Origin: Methanosarcina sp.
GTDB lineage: Archaea > Halobacteriota > Methanosarcinia > Methanosarcinales > Methanosarcinaceae
Reading direction: 5' to 3'
DNA: 42,447 nt
Assembly: GCA_003164755.1 (NCBI GenBank)
Contig: PLUB01000030.1
Coordinates: 1-42,447, forward strand
The notes under the pieces were generated by a model, which saw only the letters and a list, made by a program, of their open reading frames with translations, did not search any database and was not told where the DNA came from. The position numbers and the translations under genes are program-made. Below, one piece after another: positions 27,547-37,532 of the stretch (positions are counted from its first letter, which is position 1; the number at the start of each line of letters is the position of its first letter).

Positions 27547-28545
27547 CTACTTTACATTCATATTTATTGAAACTTCTGCAATATCGGCGCTATACTCAGC
27601 TACCCTTCGTAGGCTTTCAAGAATCATAATAAGTTCAGCAGTACCTGAATATTTATCATCCTGTGTCTCAAGAGAAACACCAAACTGGGAAACTCTCTTG
27701 GCCTCCACAACAATTTTGTTGATAGCCTGCAGGTCTTCTTCTGCCATTGAGCCTATTGAGCTTTCGAAAACTTTTAGTGAAACTTCAGCCAGTTCAAATA
27801 TATGGTCATCAGCATTTATCCCTGCATGCATTTTCAGGACGTTCCTAGCTATTTTTACAGCATGGTCTCCCACACGCTCTATACTTTTTATAATAAGTCT
27901 GTACCCCAAGCATTTTCGTGGATCTCGAATCCCTATCTTATTAGAGAGTTCAATATCCTCAATTGAGGCTTTGAGCTGGCGGACACCAAGAAGATAGAAA
28001 CGGTCCACATCCTCATCTCTCTGGATGACATCTTCAGCAATTTCCTCAATGTGATCCCTCAGAGCAGTCATTGAGTCCTCAAGCATGGAAAGTACAAGTC
28101 CATACATGTTTTTGATTACCCTGCAAAGAGGGAGGTCATTGTAATTAAGCAAGCACTGGAAAACCAGTTCATTCCTAGATTCCTCCACAAGTTCAAGACC
28201 TATCAATTTATGACGCACTGAGTCCTTGATAAACTTACGATCATAAGCACTAAAACCTTTTTTGGTAGTCAACCTGATAGAATCATAACCAGCAAGATAA
28301 TGAGAAATTAGAATTCTGAGATTGCTTTCCGCACCATCTGAGTGAATATAATCAATTGTTGCTTTAATAGCAGCTTGTTCGCTTGAAATAGTACTGGAAG
28401 AAACAATTAGGGTTCTGTTAGGCATGGGTGTAAGAGTTAGCGTGTCTCCAGCTTCAAGCCCAATATCCCTTACCCATTTAATGGGGAGAGATACAATATA
28501 AGTAGAATTTCCAGTAAACTGAACTTTTCTTTTGTCCTTAGTAAT
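27547..28545 (-). CDS. AbrB-PhoU phosphate regulator, apparent ATT start
   Basis: From an ATT at 28543-28545 the frame gives 332 residues. An AbrB/SpoVT-type swapped-hairpin DNA-binding domain comes first (KRKVQFTGNSTYIVSLPIKW, then IGLEAGDTLTLTPMPNRTLI), followed by two PhoU helical repeats. EEIAEDVIQRDEDVDRFYLL and IKSIERVGDHAVKIARNVLK carry the metal-binding E/DxxxD-type signatures. This fused architecture is common in archaea near phosphate genes. The first usual ATG (28425) would delete the whole AbrB domain. A strong AGGGGGA ribosome site stands six bases before the ATT, so translation probably starts there, or an ATG was recently mutated. No pst genes lie nearby. Confidence 0.85.
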   Translation of the reverse strand: MTKDKRKVQFTGNSTYIVSLPIKWVRDIGLEAGDTLTLTPMPNRTLIVSSSTISSEQAAIKATIDYIHSDGAESNLRILISHYLAGYDSIRLTTKKGFSAYDRKFIKDSVRHKLIGLELVEESRNELVFQCLLNYNDLPLCRVIKNMYGLVLSMLEDSMTALRDHIEEIAEDVIQRDEDVDRFYLLGVRQLKASIEDIELSNKIGIRDPRKCLGYRLIIKSIERVGDHAVKIARNVLKMHAGINADDHIFELAEVSLKVFESSIGSMAEEDLQAINKIVVEAKRVSQFGVSLETQDDKYSGTAELIMILESLRRVAEYSADIAEVSINMNVK

Positions 28546-28551
28546 AAATAA

Positions 28552-28558
28552 TCCCCCT
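28552..28558 (-). promoter_or_regulatory. Shine-Dalgarno site pointing to the ATT start
   Basis: Read on the minus strand, AGGGGGA is followed by six bases and ATT ACT AAG GAC. No ATG, GTG or TTG in frame lies between it and residue 41. Confidence 0.6.
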
Positions 28559-29806
28559 AAAGTTATTCTAATTGATTTAACAAGATCTATATAGACAATA
28601 GTAATACATAAAATTATCTCTGGAGTTGATAGTTCAGAATCTTACCAGTTAATAAATAAGTGATATAAGTCCAGACAAAATACAAAAATTATAGAAGGTA
28701 ATGGAATCGGGGATTATGGCTCCAAGCAAATGAATCCATTCTGAAATATATATAGTTATTTTTCTTTGCTAAGATCAAAGATTTCATTACCTAAAATAAT
28801 TATTATATATTTTTTATTTAAATTTATAGTTGCCAAAACTAACGTCTGTTGTCAAAACTCTGATCAGAAATATTCCAATTTCTATTTGTTTAAAGCAGAC
28901 TCATAAATTCTATTCCACTGTTCTAGCATCAATGACTATCAAGAAGTTATCCATATACTCAGGTCAAAGAATAGGTAAAGAATATTCTGGAAAGCTCGTT
29001 ACACAATCACCTGAGGAAAACTAGCTTAAAGCTGTTAAAATAAGTAAATCACCAAATGTTTGCTTAACAAATTTAAGCCTTTAATCAAAGTGTCAAAAAG
29101 TATGGATTTGCTGCTGTTTTCATAGATGATCGTTATTCTGGTGACAAGAATAGAAGCTATGTGGTAGGTGGAACTAGAAAAGCATCATCTAACACTTAAT
29201 CTCATATTCAAAGTGTCATCTAATATAATGGGAAAAAAATCAGAATCACAATCTTACCCAACTAGCCTGATATATCATTCGTTATTTTATGATTACATCC
29301 ATAAAGATAATTGATGAAATTGGGATCTAAGTTAATTAAGGTTCTGTCCATCCATCTGAAATTAGAGATATAAACAGTTAGAAATATTGGATAATCAATG
29401 AATCTCAAGTGAACATTTTTATGATTTCCACCATCAACTTGAACTTGAAAAGGATACATGAAAAAATGAAAAATAAATATTCAAAATTATTTTTCTGTGA
29501 AAATCGTAAAAAATGGTTTCATTTTATTTATTAACCGAGCCAGTTGGTGAAGGATTGTATTTACAACAAAATACTATTTTAAAAAAGTTATAAATGATAA
29601 AATATTATTTCAAAATTAATATATATAAGTTTCATATAACTATAAAACACGCTACTTTATTACTGGAAGCGCATACGAAATCTTGAAACTAGAAGTTACA
29701 AACAACCCTTATAATTTGTGAAGACACTTGACACGAGAAAAAAAAGTTAAAAAGATATTATGCCATCGAGAACAGGTAAATTAGAACACTACAAAATAGG
29801 AGTGAG
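28559..29806. other. Spacer with unassigned coding-like scraps
   Basis: Plus-strand 28830-29040 has a frame with protein-like text (KKLSIYSGQRIGKEYSGKLV), and 29098-29200 another (KYGFAAVFIDDRYSGDKNRS), separated by stops. Minus-strand 29262-29459 is open for 65 codons. I recognise none of them; probably a decayed gene. The last 300 bp before the DUF356 gene is AT-rich. Confidence 0.4.
29799..29802 (+). promoter_or_regulatory. Shine-Dalgarno site of the DUF356 gene
   Basis: AGGAGTG directly precedes ATG 29807, with four bases after GGAG. It decides this start over any later methionine. Confidence 0.6.
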
Positions 29807-30340
29807 ATGTCACTCTTTATGGAAAATCCAGCTTTTCAAGAGCCTCTCTCATACGCAAAGATTATTATAGGGGTGGAGCCATATCGATATGCGGAAACTC
29901 CAGTATTGGTGGTGTGTAAAAAAATGAAATCTTTTGCATTAGTCCGGGCCGATGACTCGGATAAAGTGAAAATAGCATTACATGACCTGGAACGATACGG
30001 ACATATTCAATTTTCAGCTACCCCCAAGTGCATAGAACCAAACTATGCTGATGAGCTCCTTGTAAGCATAATGGGAGTATCCCTCAGATCAAAATGCAAC
30101 TCTGCAGCACTAGTAGAATTGAATAATCACGCAGGTGCAGCAATCAGTAGGTTAAAAAAGATTCATCCTCCTGCTCATATAATCATAATCAGTCCAAGAC
30201 ATAAAATGTTTGAAGAATTAGCTGTCAAGTTTTCGAAATATCCGGAATTTGATCGAACATTTAATCATCAAAAAGGTCCACAAAGTGTAGAAATGATTCA
30301 GGAGAAAGAGGAAACTTCGAATCCTATGCACAAGGACTAA
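29807..30340 (+). CDS. DUF356-family methanogen protein
   Basis: 177 residues. Residues 40-145 match the methanogen-restricted DUF356 pattern as I remember it: FALVRADDSDKVKIALHDLE, RYGHIQFSATPKCIEP, SKCNSAALVELNNHAGAAIS and RLKKIHPPAHIIIISPRHK. The conserved KIHPPAH block is the clearest mark. No membrane segment or signal peptide; a cytoplasmic protein. The function of the family is unknown. The roughly 35-residue N-terminal extension and the charged tail (QEKEETSNPMHKD) appear less conserved. The frame is intact and single-gene, with a good ribosome site. Confidence 0.7.
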   Translation: MSLFMENPAFQEPLSYAKIIIGVEPYRYAETPVLVVCKKMKSFALVRADDSDKVKIALHDLERYGHIQFSATPKCIEPNYADELLVSIMGVSLRSKCNSAALVELNNHAGAAISRLKKIHPPAHIIIISPRHKMFEELAVKFSKYPEFDRTFNHQKGPQSVEMIQEKEETSNPMHKD

Positions 30341-30521
30341 AACTTTTCCTACAAAATGCCCATATAAATTTAGAACTGTTCAGACTACCAAAAATTAGTC
30401 AGAAGAAATTTATTTTTATGCAAACGATACTTCTGGTTACTAATTGATGGAAAAAAATCAAAATTTAGTACCAAACCCCACTACAAAAAACTGATTTGTT
30501 CTTGTCACCACTCTGGGTATA
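30341..30521. other. Short AT-rich spacer
   Basis: 3' flank of the DUF356 gene; nothing recognised. Confidence 0.5.
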
Positions 30522-30947
30522 AATGGATTATTCAAAATCAAATATTTTAATTATCCTTTGTGCTTATTTTCCTTCCGGATTTTCAACATAGTTTTTAATT
30601 ATATCAAAAGTTGTAACATAACCAAGAATACAATATAATCCTCATCACTTCACAATATAACATTCACACTTTTTTTTAATCTTTGAGTATTCTTTAAAGA
30701 TTTTTCTTGTCGCGATACTTTTTTTAGAGGAATGTGATACACATTTTATTTCAAGAGCATTTATGCACCATTCATAAGCATATAACTAAATTATTGGGTT
30801 TATCCAAACCCTCTCTAATCTACATCAATCTTGAAGTAGAATATTTTGGTTTAGAACCAACGAAAAAATGTACATTATCATCATTATTACAGATTGCATT
30901 AAAATTAAAATAGTACCCTTTACCAATCTCAAAGCAAATAGATTCCA
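30522..30947 (-). mobile_element. IS200-type TnpA relic A, interrupted by a MITE
   Basis: Minus-strand blocks: CFEIGKGYYFNFNAI, DDNVHFFVGSKPKYSTSRLM, then a 91-bp MITE, then RILKD, then the C-terminal TTFDIIKNYVENPEGK. This is the single-stranded-DNA transposase TnpA of IS200/IS605 elements. The HUH motif region (DHxHFFVG in intact proteins) is degraded to DNVH. The first 50-60 residues are missing at the border with IS5 relic 2. Homologous to relics B and C in this window. Confidence 0.75.
30726..30816. mobile_element. MITE copy 2, inserted in TnpA relic A
   Basis: 91 bp from AGAGGAATGTGATAC to GTTTATCCAAACCCTCT. The right half aligns closely with the copy at 37442-37532 (CATATAACTAAATTATTGGG against GAATATGACGAAATTCAGGG). 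It splits the TnpA reading between STSRLM and the following helix, so it inserted after the IS200 element did. Confidence 0.7.
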
Positions 30948-32000
30948 GAGAATTTCAAAAAACTCCTTAGTATTGAGTATTTGAGAGTCTATATCTCTTA
31001 ACACTAATTTTCATTAATGAAAACTCTTTCCGATTTTGCTCTTAAAGAGTAATATAAATTTCTTCAATAACTTGGAGACAAACTTACTGAGGTTGATCCC
31101 TTAATTGATTGGAAATCTTCTCGCATCATTTTTGGCCCATATATTCACAAAACAGTTTTCTGATACAGAACCGAAGATAATATCATAATTATGTTCAAAA
31201 TGATTGTTTCACTGAAATAGCATTATCTTTCCGACTTTGAACTTTAGAAACAGGGTATTGATCGAATTTCTTTCAGGAAATTTCTTGATTTTCCTAAGTA
31301 TATACCAATCAATACCACAGCCTGGTTATTCAGGAGAAAGATATTGAGAACTATAAAAAAATATTTTGACTTTTGCAAAGTCGACTTAATTGCTTTGGTT
31401 TGAAAATAAAGACGGGGAGTATTTAGGAAGCTATTTTTATCCATAGATACTGATCATGTAAAGACAGATAAACTTATAGAAAATTAAGCAAAAAAATGAG
31501 AAACAGAGACGGGGACTGGAGAAAAAGAAATATAAGTAAGATTTTGAATGTAAACTTCATAGCATAATAGACAGGGATTAGATCTAATAAGAAAATTCAA
31601 AAACAACAACTGTATCACTCCATGATTCGAGTGTAGATTTATCATAAAAAAATTAAGTAGTTTACAGAGACAGAGAATACATTGGAGCAAAATCAAAAGG
31701 TCATGATGCAACAAAGAGAAGAATAGTAAGCGAACACCCTATGAGAATAATAGATATATTGCAGAACAAGAAAGTAGCTCAAAATAATTAAAAGTGAACG
31801 ATTTTTTGCAGTAGCAAAAAGATATCCTAAGAAGGAAAAGTTTTTGTTACCATCGTTCAAAGAGTTAATCTAAGATGTTGTGCACATCTTTTTGTTATAA
31901 TATCTATCAGTTGATGAAATTGAATCACATCAAGAAATCAGCAAGAGAGATTGGAACAGGATCCCCACGAAGAAAAAACAAGACGTAGATAGAAATTCTC
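30948..32000 (+). mobile_element. IS5-family relic 2, nearly full length
   Basis: About 1.05 kb with terminal repeats GAGAATTTC (left) and GAAATTCTC (right). Over several frames the plus strand reads LTDFALKE-type start, DKLTEVDPLIDWKSS-type, YLSDFELEKQGIDRISFRKF, LDFPKYIPINTT, VYRDREYIGAKSKGHDATKR and SEHPMRIIDILQNK. These blocks cover a complete IS5-family transposase including the second-aspartate region (YRDREYIG). It has many stops and shifts and about 50 bp missing near the 3' end, so it is dead. It adjoins TnpA relic A. Confidence 0.85.
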
Positions 32001-32618
32001 CATAATATTTAAATAATATCTAAAAGTTTATAATAAGCATCAATACATTATTTCTACCTTAATTCTATTTTAAGACTAAATCCAGCATCTTGACAATTTA
32101 ATTATTGAATAGAATACATGAACAGTTTCCCATCAGAATGCTTCCTCGTAAGTTTTCAGTCTATCTCCTTTTGTGCTTATTTTTTCTCTTCGGGCCATGC
32201 AACAACTCAATGACCATGCAACCACCCAATGAGTCAGAGTCGCAACGTCGCATATTTGTATACCATTACCTGTAATATCCGTTACTTTGATCTCTATTTA
32301 GGCGACATTGGGCCAAAGCAAATGCTTTGGAATGTAATGGGATTCAGAGTTTATTAACACGAATAATAATTAAATTGTTGTGGCACTGGATTTAATATAA
32401 TGGTAAGTATATATGGAAACGTTTTCACCATATATGAGGATATATTAAGGCATTGTTGGTTGGCAAGTAAAAATTAGTGACGTACTGAAGTTGTTTGATC
32501 AATTGATACCTACATCTCTTACCTGAAATATGATTACTGTTCGCCATTTATAAATATTCATTTACTTTGATCGTTAATCAGTTATTGATTTATAGGATTC
32601 CTTCAAAAAGGTAAAAAT
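32001..32618. other. Spacer upstream of the DUF167 gene
   Basis: A minus-strand scrap at about 32190-32300 reads IEIKVTDITGNGIQICDV, which could be a small decayed gene, unrecognised. Otherwise AT-rich. TGATTTATA at 32586-32594, about 25-30 bases before the next ATG, is a likely TATA box. Confidence 0.4.
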
Positions 32619-32936
32619 ATGTCTTTCGAAGAGGCAATAAAAGATCTGGATTCTGATATTATTATTGATATCGAAGTCATTCCTGGCTCCAATTTGATCT
32701 CAGTTCCCAATGGTTACAACGAATGGCGCAAGAGAATTGAAGTAAAGATAACCAAAAATGCCCATAAGGGAAAAGCAAACGAACAATTGGTCGAATGTTT
32801 TGCCGCACTCTTCGGGATTAGTAATTCAGATATTCGGATCTTTAGTGGGAAAACAAGTAGTAAGAAATCTTTATTAATAAAAGGAATTTCTTACAAACAG
32901 GCTGTTTCTATTTTTGCAGCCTATTTTAAAAAATGA
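32619..32936 (+). CDS. DUF167/YggU (UPF0235) family protein
   Basis: 105 residues, about the normal length for this universally distributed alpha-beta domain. Diagnostic text: NEWRKRIEVKITKNAHKGKA, NEQLVECFAALFGISNSDI, RIFSGKTSSKKSLLIKG. The 'A-KGKAN-L--FLA---GV--S-I-I--G--SR-K-V-I-G' pattern is complete. The biochemical role is unknown. Start chosen at ATG 32619 with AAAAAGGT seven bases upstream. It is followed 106 bp later by the UPF0292 gene on the same strand. Confidence 0.9.
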   Translation: MSFEEAIKDLDSDIIIDIEVIPGSNLISVPNGYNEWRKRIEVKITKNAHKGKANEQLVECFAALFGISNSDIRIFSGKTSSKKSLLIKGISYKQAVSIFAAYFKK

Positions 32937-33042
32937 AAAATGGACTATTAAAATAGGATAGTTTTAAGGGTAATTTACCCAGATTTTAAAAAGTAAAATT
33001 TCAGCCTCTGATTATCCAGACTATTGAATAGATAGGATAAGG

Positions 33043-33486
33043 TTGTATAACACCGTGGTCGATCATGAAATTTACAGAAGGAAGCTTGAAAAAATTGAAG
33101 AGTTGTTATCCAAACTTTCAGAGTATTCAGGAAGAGGAGCAATTATCATCGTGGAGGGGAAAAGAGATATCTTTTCATTGAGAAGGCTGGGCATTGAAGG
33201 CAATTTTGAGCTTGCAACCAACACCTCTCTCTATAATTTTACAGAGACAATTGCAAAAATTGGGAATGAAGTAATCGTACTCACAGATTGGGATAGACGG
33301 GGTGATTTACTTGCTGTAAAGCTTTCAGGATATTTCGAAAATTTTGGTCTGAAACCTGAGCTTCAGATACGCCACAAAATGAAGCTGATATGTCATAAGG
33401 AAATTAAAGATGTGGAAAGCCTTTATACATACGTTTCCAGGTTAAGATTGAAGACAAATTCTTGCTTTTATTCTGATTTAATGTAA
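33043..33486 (+). CDS. UPF0292 Toprim-domain protein
   Basis: 147 residues from a TTG at 33043; a GTG at 33055 ([17 protein letters not shown]) is also possible, both behind AGGATAAGG. It has a Toprim fold: [20 protein letters not shown] carries the glutamate motif, and [20 protein letters not shown] carries the DxD metal motif (DWD). The tail [20 protein letters not shown] is typical of the archaeal UPF0292 family. Related Toprim proteins cut or bind nucleic acid (RNase M5, primases), but the role of UPF0292 is not established. The frame is intact. Confidence 0.88.
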   Translation: MYNTVVDHEIYRRKLEKIEELLSKLSEYSGRGAIIIVEGKRDIFSLRRLGIEGNFELATNTSLYNFTETIAKIGNEVIVLTDWDRRGDLLAVKLSGYFENFGLKPELQIRHKMKLICHKEIKDVESLYTYVSRLRLKTNSCFYSDLM

Positions 33487-33999
33487 TTATTTCGCGACTT
33501 AAAATCAATCTAAAAATGTTGGTTTTGAGTTGTGAAAAATGTGTAATTTTCAAGATATGCTGAAAGAAAAATACAATCTAAGCCAATAATTAAAGCAAAT
33601 GAGTTTTAAAAAACTTATCAATCAAATTTTATATAAGAACACTATGAATACTTTTTTCCTAAACTTTAGTAGTTAAAATTTAAGAGGATTTTGTAAGCCC
33701 TTAAAATTCATCATATGTTTATTAGCAGCATATAAATGAATCATGAAAATCAGAAACGTATTGAAATCTTCTAAGATAAATGATTTACTTATATATGATA
33801 GATTATTTTAGATATTAATTAATGGTAGCCAAAAATATTCAGTCCTATTGTCTCAAAACAGTAATAAGATTTGTATGTGAGACGTATATATTCTACCATC
33901 TCAAAAAATTAAACATAAAGAGCTTATCCAAAGAATAAAACAATACTAATTTCAAAACCAAGTGAAATCTCTCAAAGCTCTTGATATAGATGAAATGAT
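33487..33999. other. AT-rich spacer
   Basis: No gene or repeat recognised. Confidence 0.55.
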
Positions 34000-34150
34000 C
34001 ACAAATAAAATATTTTAATTCCCCAATTTTTCCTTTTCCCCCCTACTTTACCTGATTTTCAGCGTGGTTTTTAATTAGATCTCAATTTGTGCCATAACCC
34101 ACAGTTCCAATGTAACCTCCATCACTCCGTAGTTCATAATGCAAAATAAG
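34000..34150 (-). mobile_element. IS200-type TnpA relic B, C-terminus only
   Basis: Minus-strand reading YELRSDGGYIGTVGYG, then a damaged DLIKNHAENQVK. This is the last 35 residues of an IS200 TnpA, homologous to relics A and C. Nothing of the HUH motif remains. Confidence 0.65.
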
Positions 34151-34469
34151 AGATAGGGTTAAACTAAAAACCTCATTTATAAATTTTAGTTATATACATT
34201 TATGCTAAAATATATATACTGGCGAAAAAACAAATAAGAAAACCTCCAGAAAAACATTTTATGGGTATCAAAAGAGGAAATAAAGCCACATATGAAAAAA
34301 GTTCGAATTTGATCTGTTTGTATTTCTCATTGAGGAATAGCTGAGACTAAAATTAAGGGTTGAAGTAATGGTGAAATTTATGAGGTAGATGGATGGAATA
34401 AAATGGAAGAGAGATTTTAGCGAAGTATTGAAACTACCAAATGTAACCCTTCAAAACCTAAAGAATAGT
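34151..34469. other. AT-rich spacer
   Basis: No gene recognised. A 35-codon plus-strand scrap near 34330-34430 has no known match. Confidence 0.5.
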
Positions 34470-34650
34470 GTTGTAGCCCGAACGCACTAACTCCGAAAGT
34501 TCATTCTCTGGTCTTCCGCAGTCACTTCCAGTTACCCTCGTGTCGGTCAATGTCACACTATTGTTGTACCGCATTGGGGTTGTCTGTACACTCACAGTCA
34601 GGATTTCCCATTACCTCGTGCAAGGACCTATACAATGCGACTGTTGAGTA
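34470..34650 (-). pseudogene. G+C-richer coding remnant of unknown origin
   Basis: Clearly richer in G+C than its surroundings. The minus strand reads STVALYRSLHEVMGNPDCEC, TDNPNAVQQ and a stop, then CDIDRHEGNWK. It resembles the variable tail seen after the zinc ribbon in some TnpB proteins, but no TnpB core adjoins, so the assignment is tentative. Confidence 0.3.
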
Positions 34651-34805
34651 GAGTATGTAATAATATATATAAATATATGTATCGAACAGTAATTTTGAAT
34701 CTCAACAGCTTCGAAACCATTTTTACAAATCAGAATAAAATAAAAGTTGCAGTAGAACAACTAGCTTCAAGAAACTGGGTATATTCGCATCCAAGAGCTT
34801 GAACA

Positions 34806-35155
34806 AATAAATTATTCAAAATTAAATAATTTAATTATTAACTTTTTTTCGTCCTGTTTTTTTATTTTCAACATGATTTATAATTTAATCGGAAGTCTTA
34901 CCATTAATCACAGTTCCAATGCAACCTCCAGCATTCCAAAGTTCACCATAAAAAGATGTTTTTAATCTCAGAGTATTATTTAAAGATTTTGCTTTCTGTG
35001 AGATATTTATATAATTTGCATCACTCTTTGAGGATAATATTTCTGTTCTGCACCAACGAAAAGATGCTTATGATCACCGATACTACCTATTCCGTCAACT
35101 CAAAAAAGTACCTTTTACCAATTTCAAAGCATATATATTTCAAATAGCTGATAAT
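34806..35155 (-). mobile_element. IS200-type TnpA relic C with recognisable HUH motif
   Basis: Minus-strand blocks CFEIGKRYFFELTE, GDHKHLFVGAERYYPQRVMQ, YGELWNAGGCIGTVINGKTS and INHVENKK. DHKHLFVG contains the His-hydrophobic-His site of HUH-type TnpA transposases. At least three shifts or stops are present, and the N-terminal 50-60 residues are missing at the same place as in relic A. Confidence 0.75.
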
Positions 35156-35204
35156 GTCATTATTCGATAAAATTTTTCCAATTTACTCAATAAAAAAACA
35201 TTCA

Positions 35205-35530
35205 TATCTTAGAGAATTTATATAAATTCCTATGAATTTAAGTATTAAGGAGTTGAAATCTCTTAACAATAATTTTTACTCATGAAAACTCCTACTGAAT
35301 TTGCTCTTGAGAAACAATGTACTGATTGAATTTCCTTCATAAGATTTCTTGTTTTTCCTGAGTACATACCAGACAGTAGCAAAGTCTAATCATTCCGAAA
35401 AAGAATTATTGATAACTTCAAAGAAGAAAATATATGAAGACAGTTGCAAAGCCAACTTTATCGACTTAGTTTTGAGAAATAAAAGGGAATGATTACACAT
35501 AGTCTTTTAAATAAACATACTAACAGAGCT
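35205..35530 (+). mobile_element. IS5-family relic 3 with large internal deletion
   Basis: Starts with the terminal repeat GAGAATTTATATAAATTCC, then the first codons of the transposase (TEFALEKQC-like), jumps over about 60 codons, and continues with FPEYIPDSSK, FRKRIIDNFKEENI and LQSQL-type text. It ends without the catalytic core or right end. Lies about 50 bp beyond TnpA relic C, the same order as relic A with relic 2. Confidence 0.7.
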
Positions 35531-35999
35531 TTCTTAACTGGAACTGAAAATAGACCCGATAGAATATATGATTAATAAATTTCAGGAAAGCCCCACATCC
35601 AGGCAGTAAATAGCAGCTACATGGATTTCCCCTTTAGACACAAAAGTTGATGAGGTCCCTTTTATGACTCTCGATACTTTGAGCTAAGGGATGCGAGCGC
35701 ACATACAACTATTTTTTCAGAAGGAATTATGTAGCATAGCTGACCTAGTAAATCTTAATGGACTCCCGAAATTCCTCTAATGCATGCTCTGACAGAGCAG
35801 AAGAACAAAACACAGTACAATAACTGCTATCAGCATTTCAGCTCATTCCTATGATCATGTCTTATACATGGTGGAAAGTATTGTACAAGTTGTGAATTGA
35901 ATTCAGAAAACTAAATTTATAATCATTACCAAAAAAACACAAATCAGCCACCAGAATTTTGGGAAAAAATTTAAAATAAAAGTAGGAGAGCTATGATAT
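35531..35999. other. Spacer upstream of aroA
   Basis: A plus-strand scrap around 35610-35780 (VDEVPFMTLDTLS, stop, GMRAHIQLFFQKELC) looks like decayed coding sequence of unknown family. Nothing else is recognised. The AGGAGAG ribosome site for aroA is at 35984-35990. Confidence 0.4.
35984..35990 (+). promoter_or_regulatory. Shine-Dalgarno site of aroA
   Basis: AGGAGAG lies 9-10 bases before ATG 36000. The ATG six bases earlier is out of frame and soon meets a stop, so 36000 is the start. Confidence 0.55.
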
Positions 36000-37289
36000 A
36001 TGCGCGTTTCTATTAGCAAATCATCAATTGATGGGGAAGTCTTTGCTCCACCCTCAAAGAGTTATACTCACAGGGCTATAACCCTGGCAGCCCTTTCAAA
36101 AGAATCAATTGTACGTCACCCTCTGATTTCCGCCGATACCCTTGCTACAATCCTGGCTTCAGAGATGTTCGGGGCCTTGATTGAAAGGGAGGAAGAAAAT
36201 CTCATAATTCATGGAGTTAATGGGAAACCCAATGTTCCGGAAGATGTAATTGATGCTGCAAATTCAGGGACAACACTCCGCTTCATGACGGCAGTTGCAG
36301 GCCTTACTGATGGAATCACAGTGCTCACTGGAGATGACTCACTGCGCACCCGGCCGAATGGACCTCTTCTTGATGTTCTCAACAAGCTGGGTGTCAGCGC
36401 CTGCTCCACTCAAGGAAACGAGAGAGCTCCGCTTATAGTCAAAGGTGGATTTAAAGGAACTGAGGTGAATATTAATGGGTCTATCAGTTCTCAATTCATC
36501 TCCGCCATCCTTATAGCCTGCCCACTTATAGAAAATAGAACCACTCTTTCCCTTATAGGGAAATTGAAGTCAAAACCCTATGTGGACATAACAATTGAGA
36601 TGCTTGAACTGGCAGGAGCTAAAATTTCAATGGACAGTGACAATGGAACTAGGTTCATTATCCCCGGGAAACAAAAATATGATCTTAAAGACTATGCAAT
36701 TCCCGGCGACTTTTCTTCTGCTTCTTATCTTCTTGCAGCCGCAGCTCTGACAGACAAATCGAAAATTACAGTCAAAAATCTATATCCCTCTAAACAGGGG
36801 GATAAGCTGATTATTGAAACTTTGAAACAAATGGGAGCAGATATAACATGGGATAAAGAAGCTGGTACTGTAACTGTTAGAGGAGGAAAACATTTAAAGG
36901 CAATCACCTTTGATGCCGGGGCAACCCCTGATCTTGTCCCTACAGTCGCTGTTCTGGCTGCAGTTGCTAACGGGATCAGCAGGATCGAAAATGCAGAACA
37001 TGTCCGATATAAAGAAACTGACCGACTTCGTGCCCTTGCAACCGAACTTCCAAAGCTTGGAATCAAACTTAAAGAAGAGAAGGACAGTCTGACCATCATC
37101 GGAGGTAAACTTAAGGGAGCAGTAGTTAACGGCTGGCACGACCACAGGATGGTGATGGCCCTTGCAATAGCAGGGATGGTGGCAGGGAATACTACAATTG
37201 ACACAACTGAATCTGTATCCATCTCTTATCCTGACTTCTTCAAAGATTTGTCCAATCTTGGAGTAAAAATCAAGCAGCTTCCGGAATAA
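36000..37289 (+). CDS. aroA: 3-phosphoshikimate 1-carboxyvinyltransferase (EPSP synthase)
   Basis: 429 residues, full length and intact. It joins PEP to shikimate-3-phosphate in the sixth step of the shikimate pathway, towards chorismate and aromatic amino acids. Visible motifs: PPSKSYTHRAITLAAL (phosphate/PEP lysine loop, residues 17-32), ANSGTTLRFM, LRTRPNGPLLDVL, SISSQFISAIL, DFSSASYLLAAAAL, TPDLVPTVAVLAA (catalytic Asp), VRYKETDRL and HDHRMVMALAIAG. The two inverse alpha-beta domains are both complete. It stands alone, without other aro genes, between IS relics and a MITE. Confidence 0.97.
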   Translation: MRVSISKSSIDGEVFAPPSKSYTHRAITLAALSKESIVRHPLISADTLATILASEMFGALIEREEENLIIHGVNGKPNVPEDVIDAANSGTTLRFMTAVAGLTDGITVLTGDDSLRTRPNGPLLDVLNKLGVSACSTQGNERAPLIVKGGFKGTEVNINGSISSQFISAILIACPLIENRTTLSLIGKLKSKPYVDITIEMLELAGAKISMDSDNGTRFIIPGKQKYDLKDYAIPGDFSSASYLLAAAALTDKSKITVKNLYPSKQGDKLIIETLKQMGADITWDKEAGTVTVRGGKHLKAITFDAGATPDLVPTVAVLAAVANGISRIENAEHVRYKETDRLRALATELPKLGIKLKEEKDSLTIIGGKLKGAVVNGWHDHRMVMALAIAGMVAGNTTIDTTESVSISYPDFFKDLSNLGVKIKQLPE

Positions 37290-37441
37290 TGAGTTAGCAT
37301 CCATAATTGAAACCTGTAGAATCTCACATTGCAATACTCGCCTATTTTTGAATTGGCTAATCAGAAAAAGAAAATGTGAATCATCATATTATCCTAGAGA
37401 ATAGCAAAAATTTATCATTTATTCTACTAGCAATTGACTGT
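37290..37441. other. 3' flank of aroA
   Basis: AT-rich; no terminator hairpin stands out. Confidence 0.5.
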
Positions 37442-37532
37442 AGAGAATTTTGATAAACCTCTGATTTTCACGAGTTATTTATAGACCACTTATAAGAATA
37501 TGACGAAATTCAGGGGTTTATCGAAATCCTCT
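37442..37532. mobile_element. MITE copy 3, best preserved
   Basis: 91 bp. Left end AGAGAATTTTGATAAACCTC and right end, read on the other strand, AGAGGATTTCGATAAACCCC form terminal inverted repeats of about 28 bp. The ends match the IS5-family terminus at 19209 (GAGGATTTCGATTTACCTC). Taking the element as GAGAATT to AATCCTC, TGTA flanks it on both sides and may be the target duplication. No coding capacity. Confidence 0.8.

Noticed and set aside
36725..37334. Minus-strand frames of 165 and 146 codons
   Set aside because: Antisense shadows of aroA.
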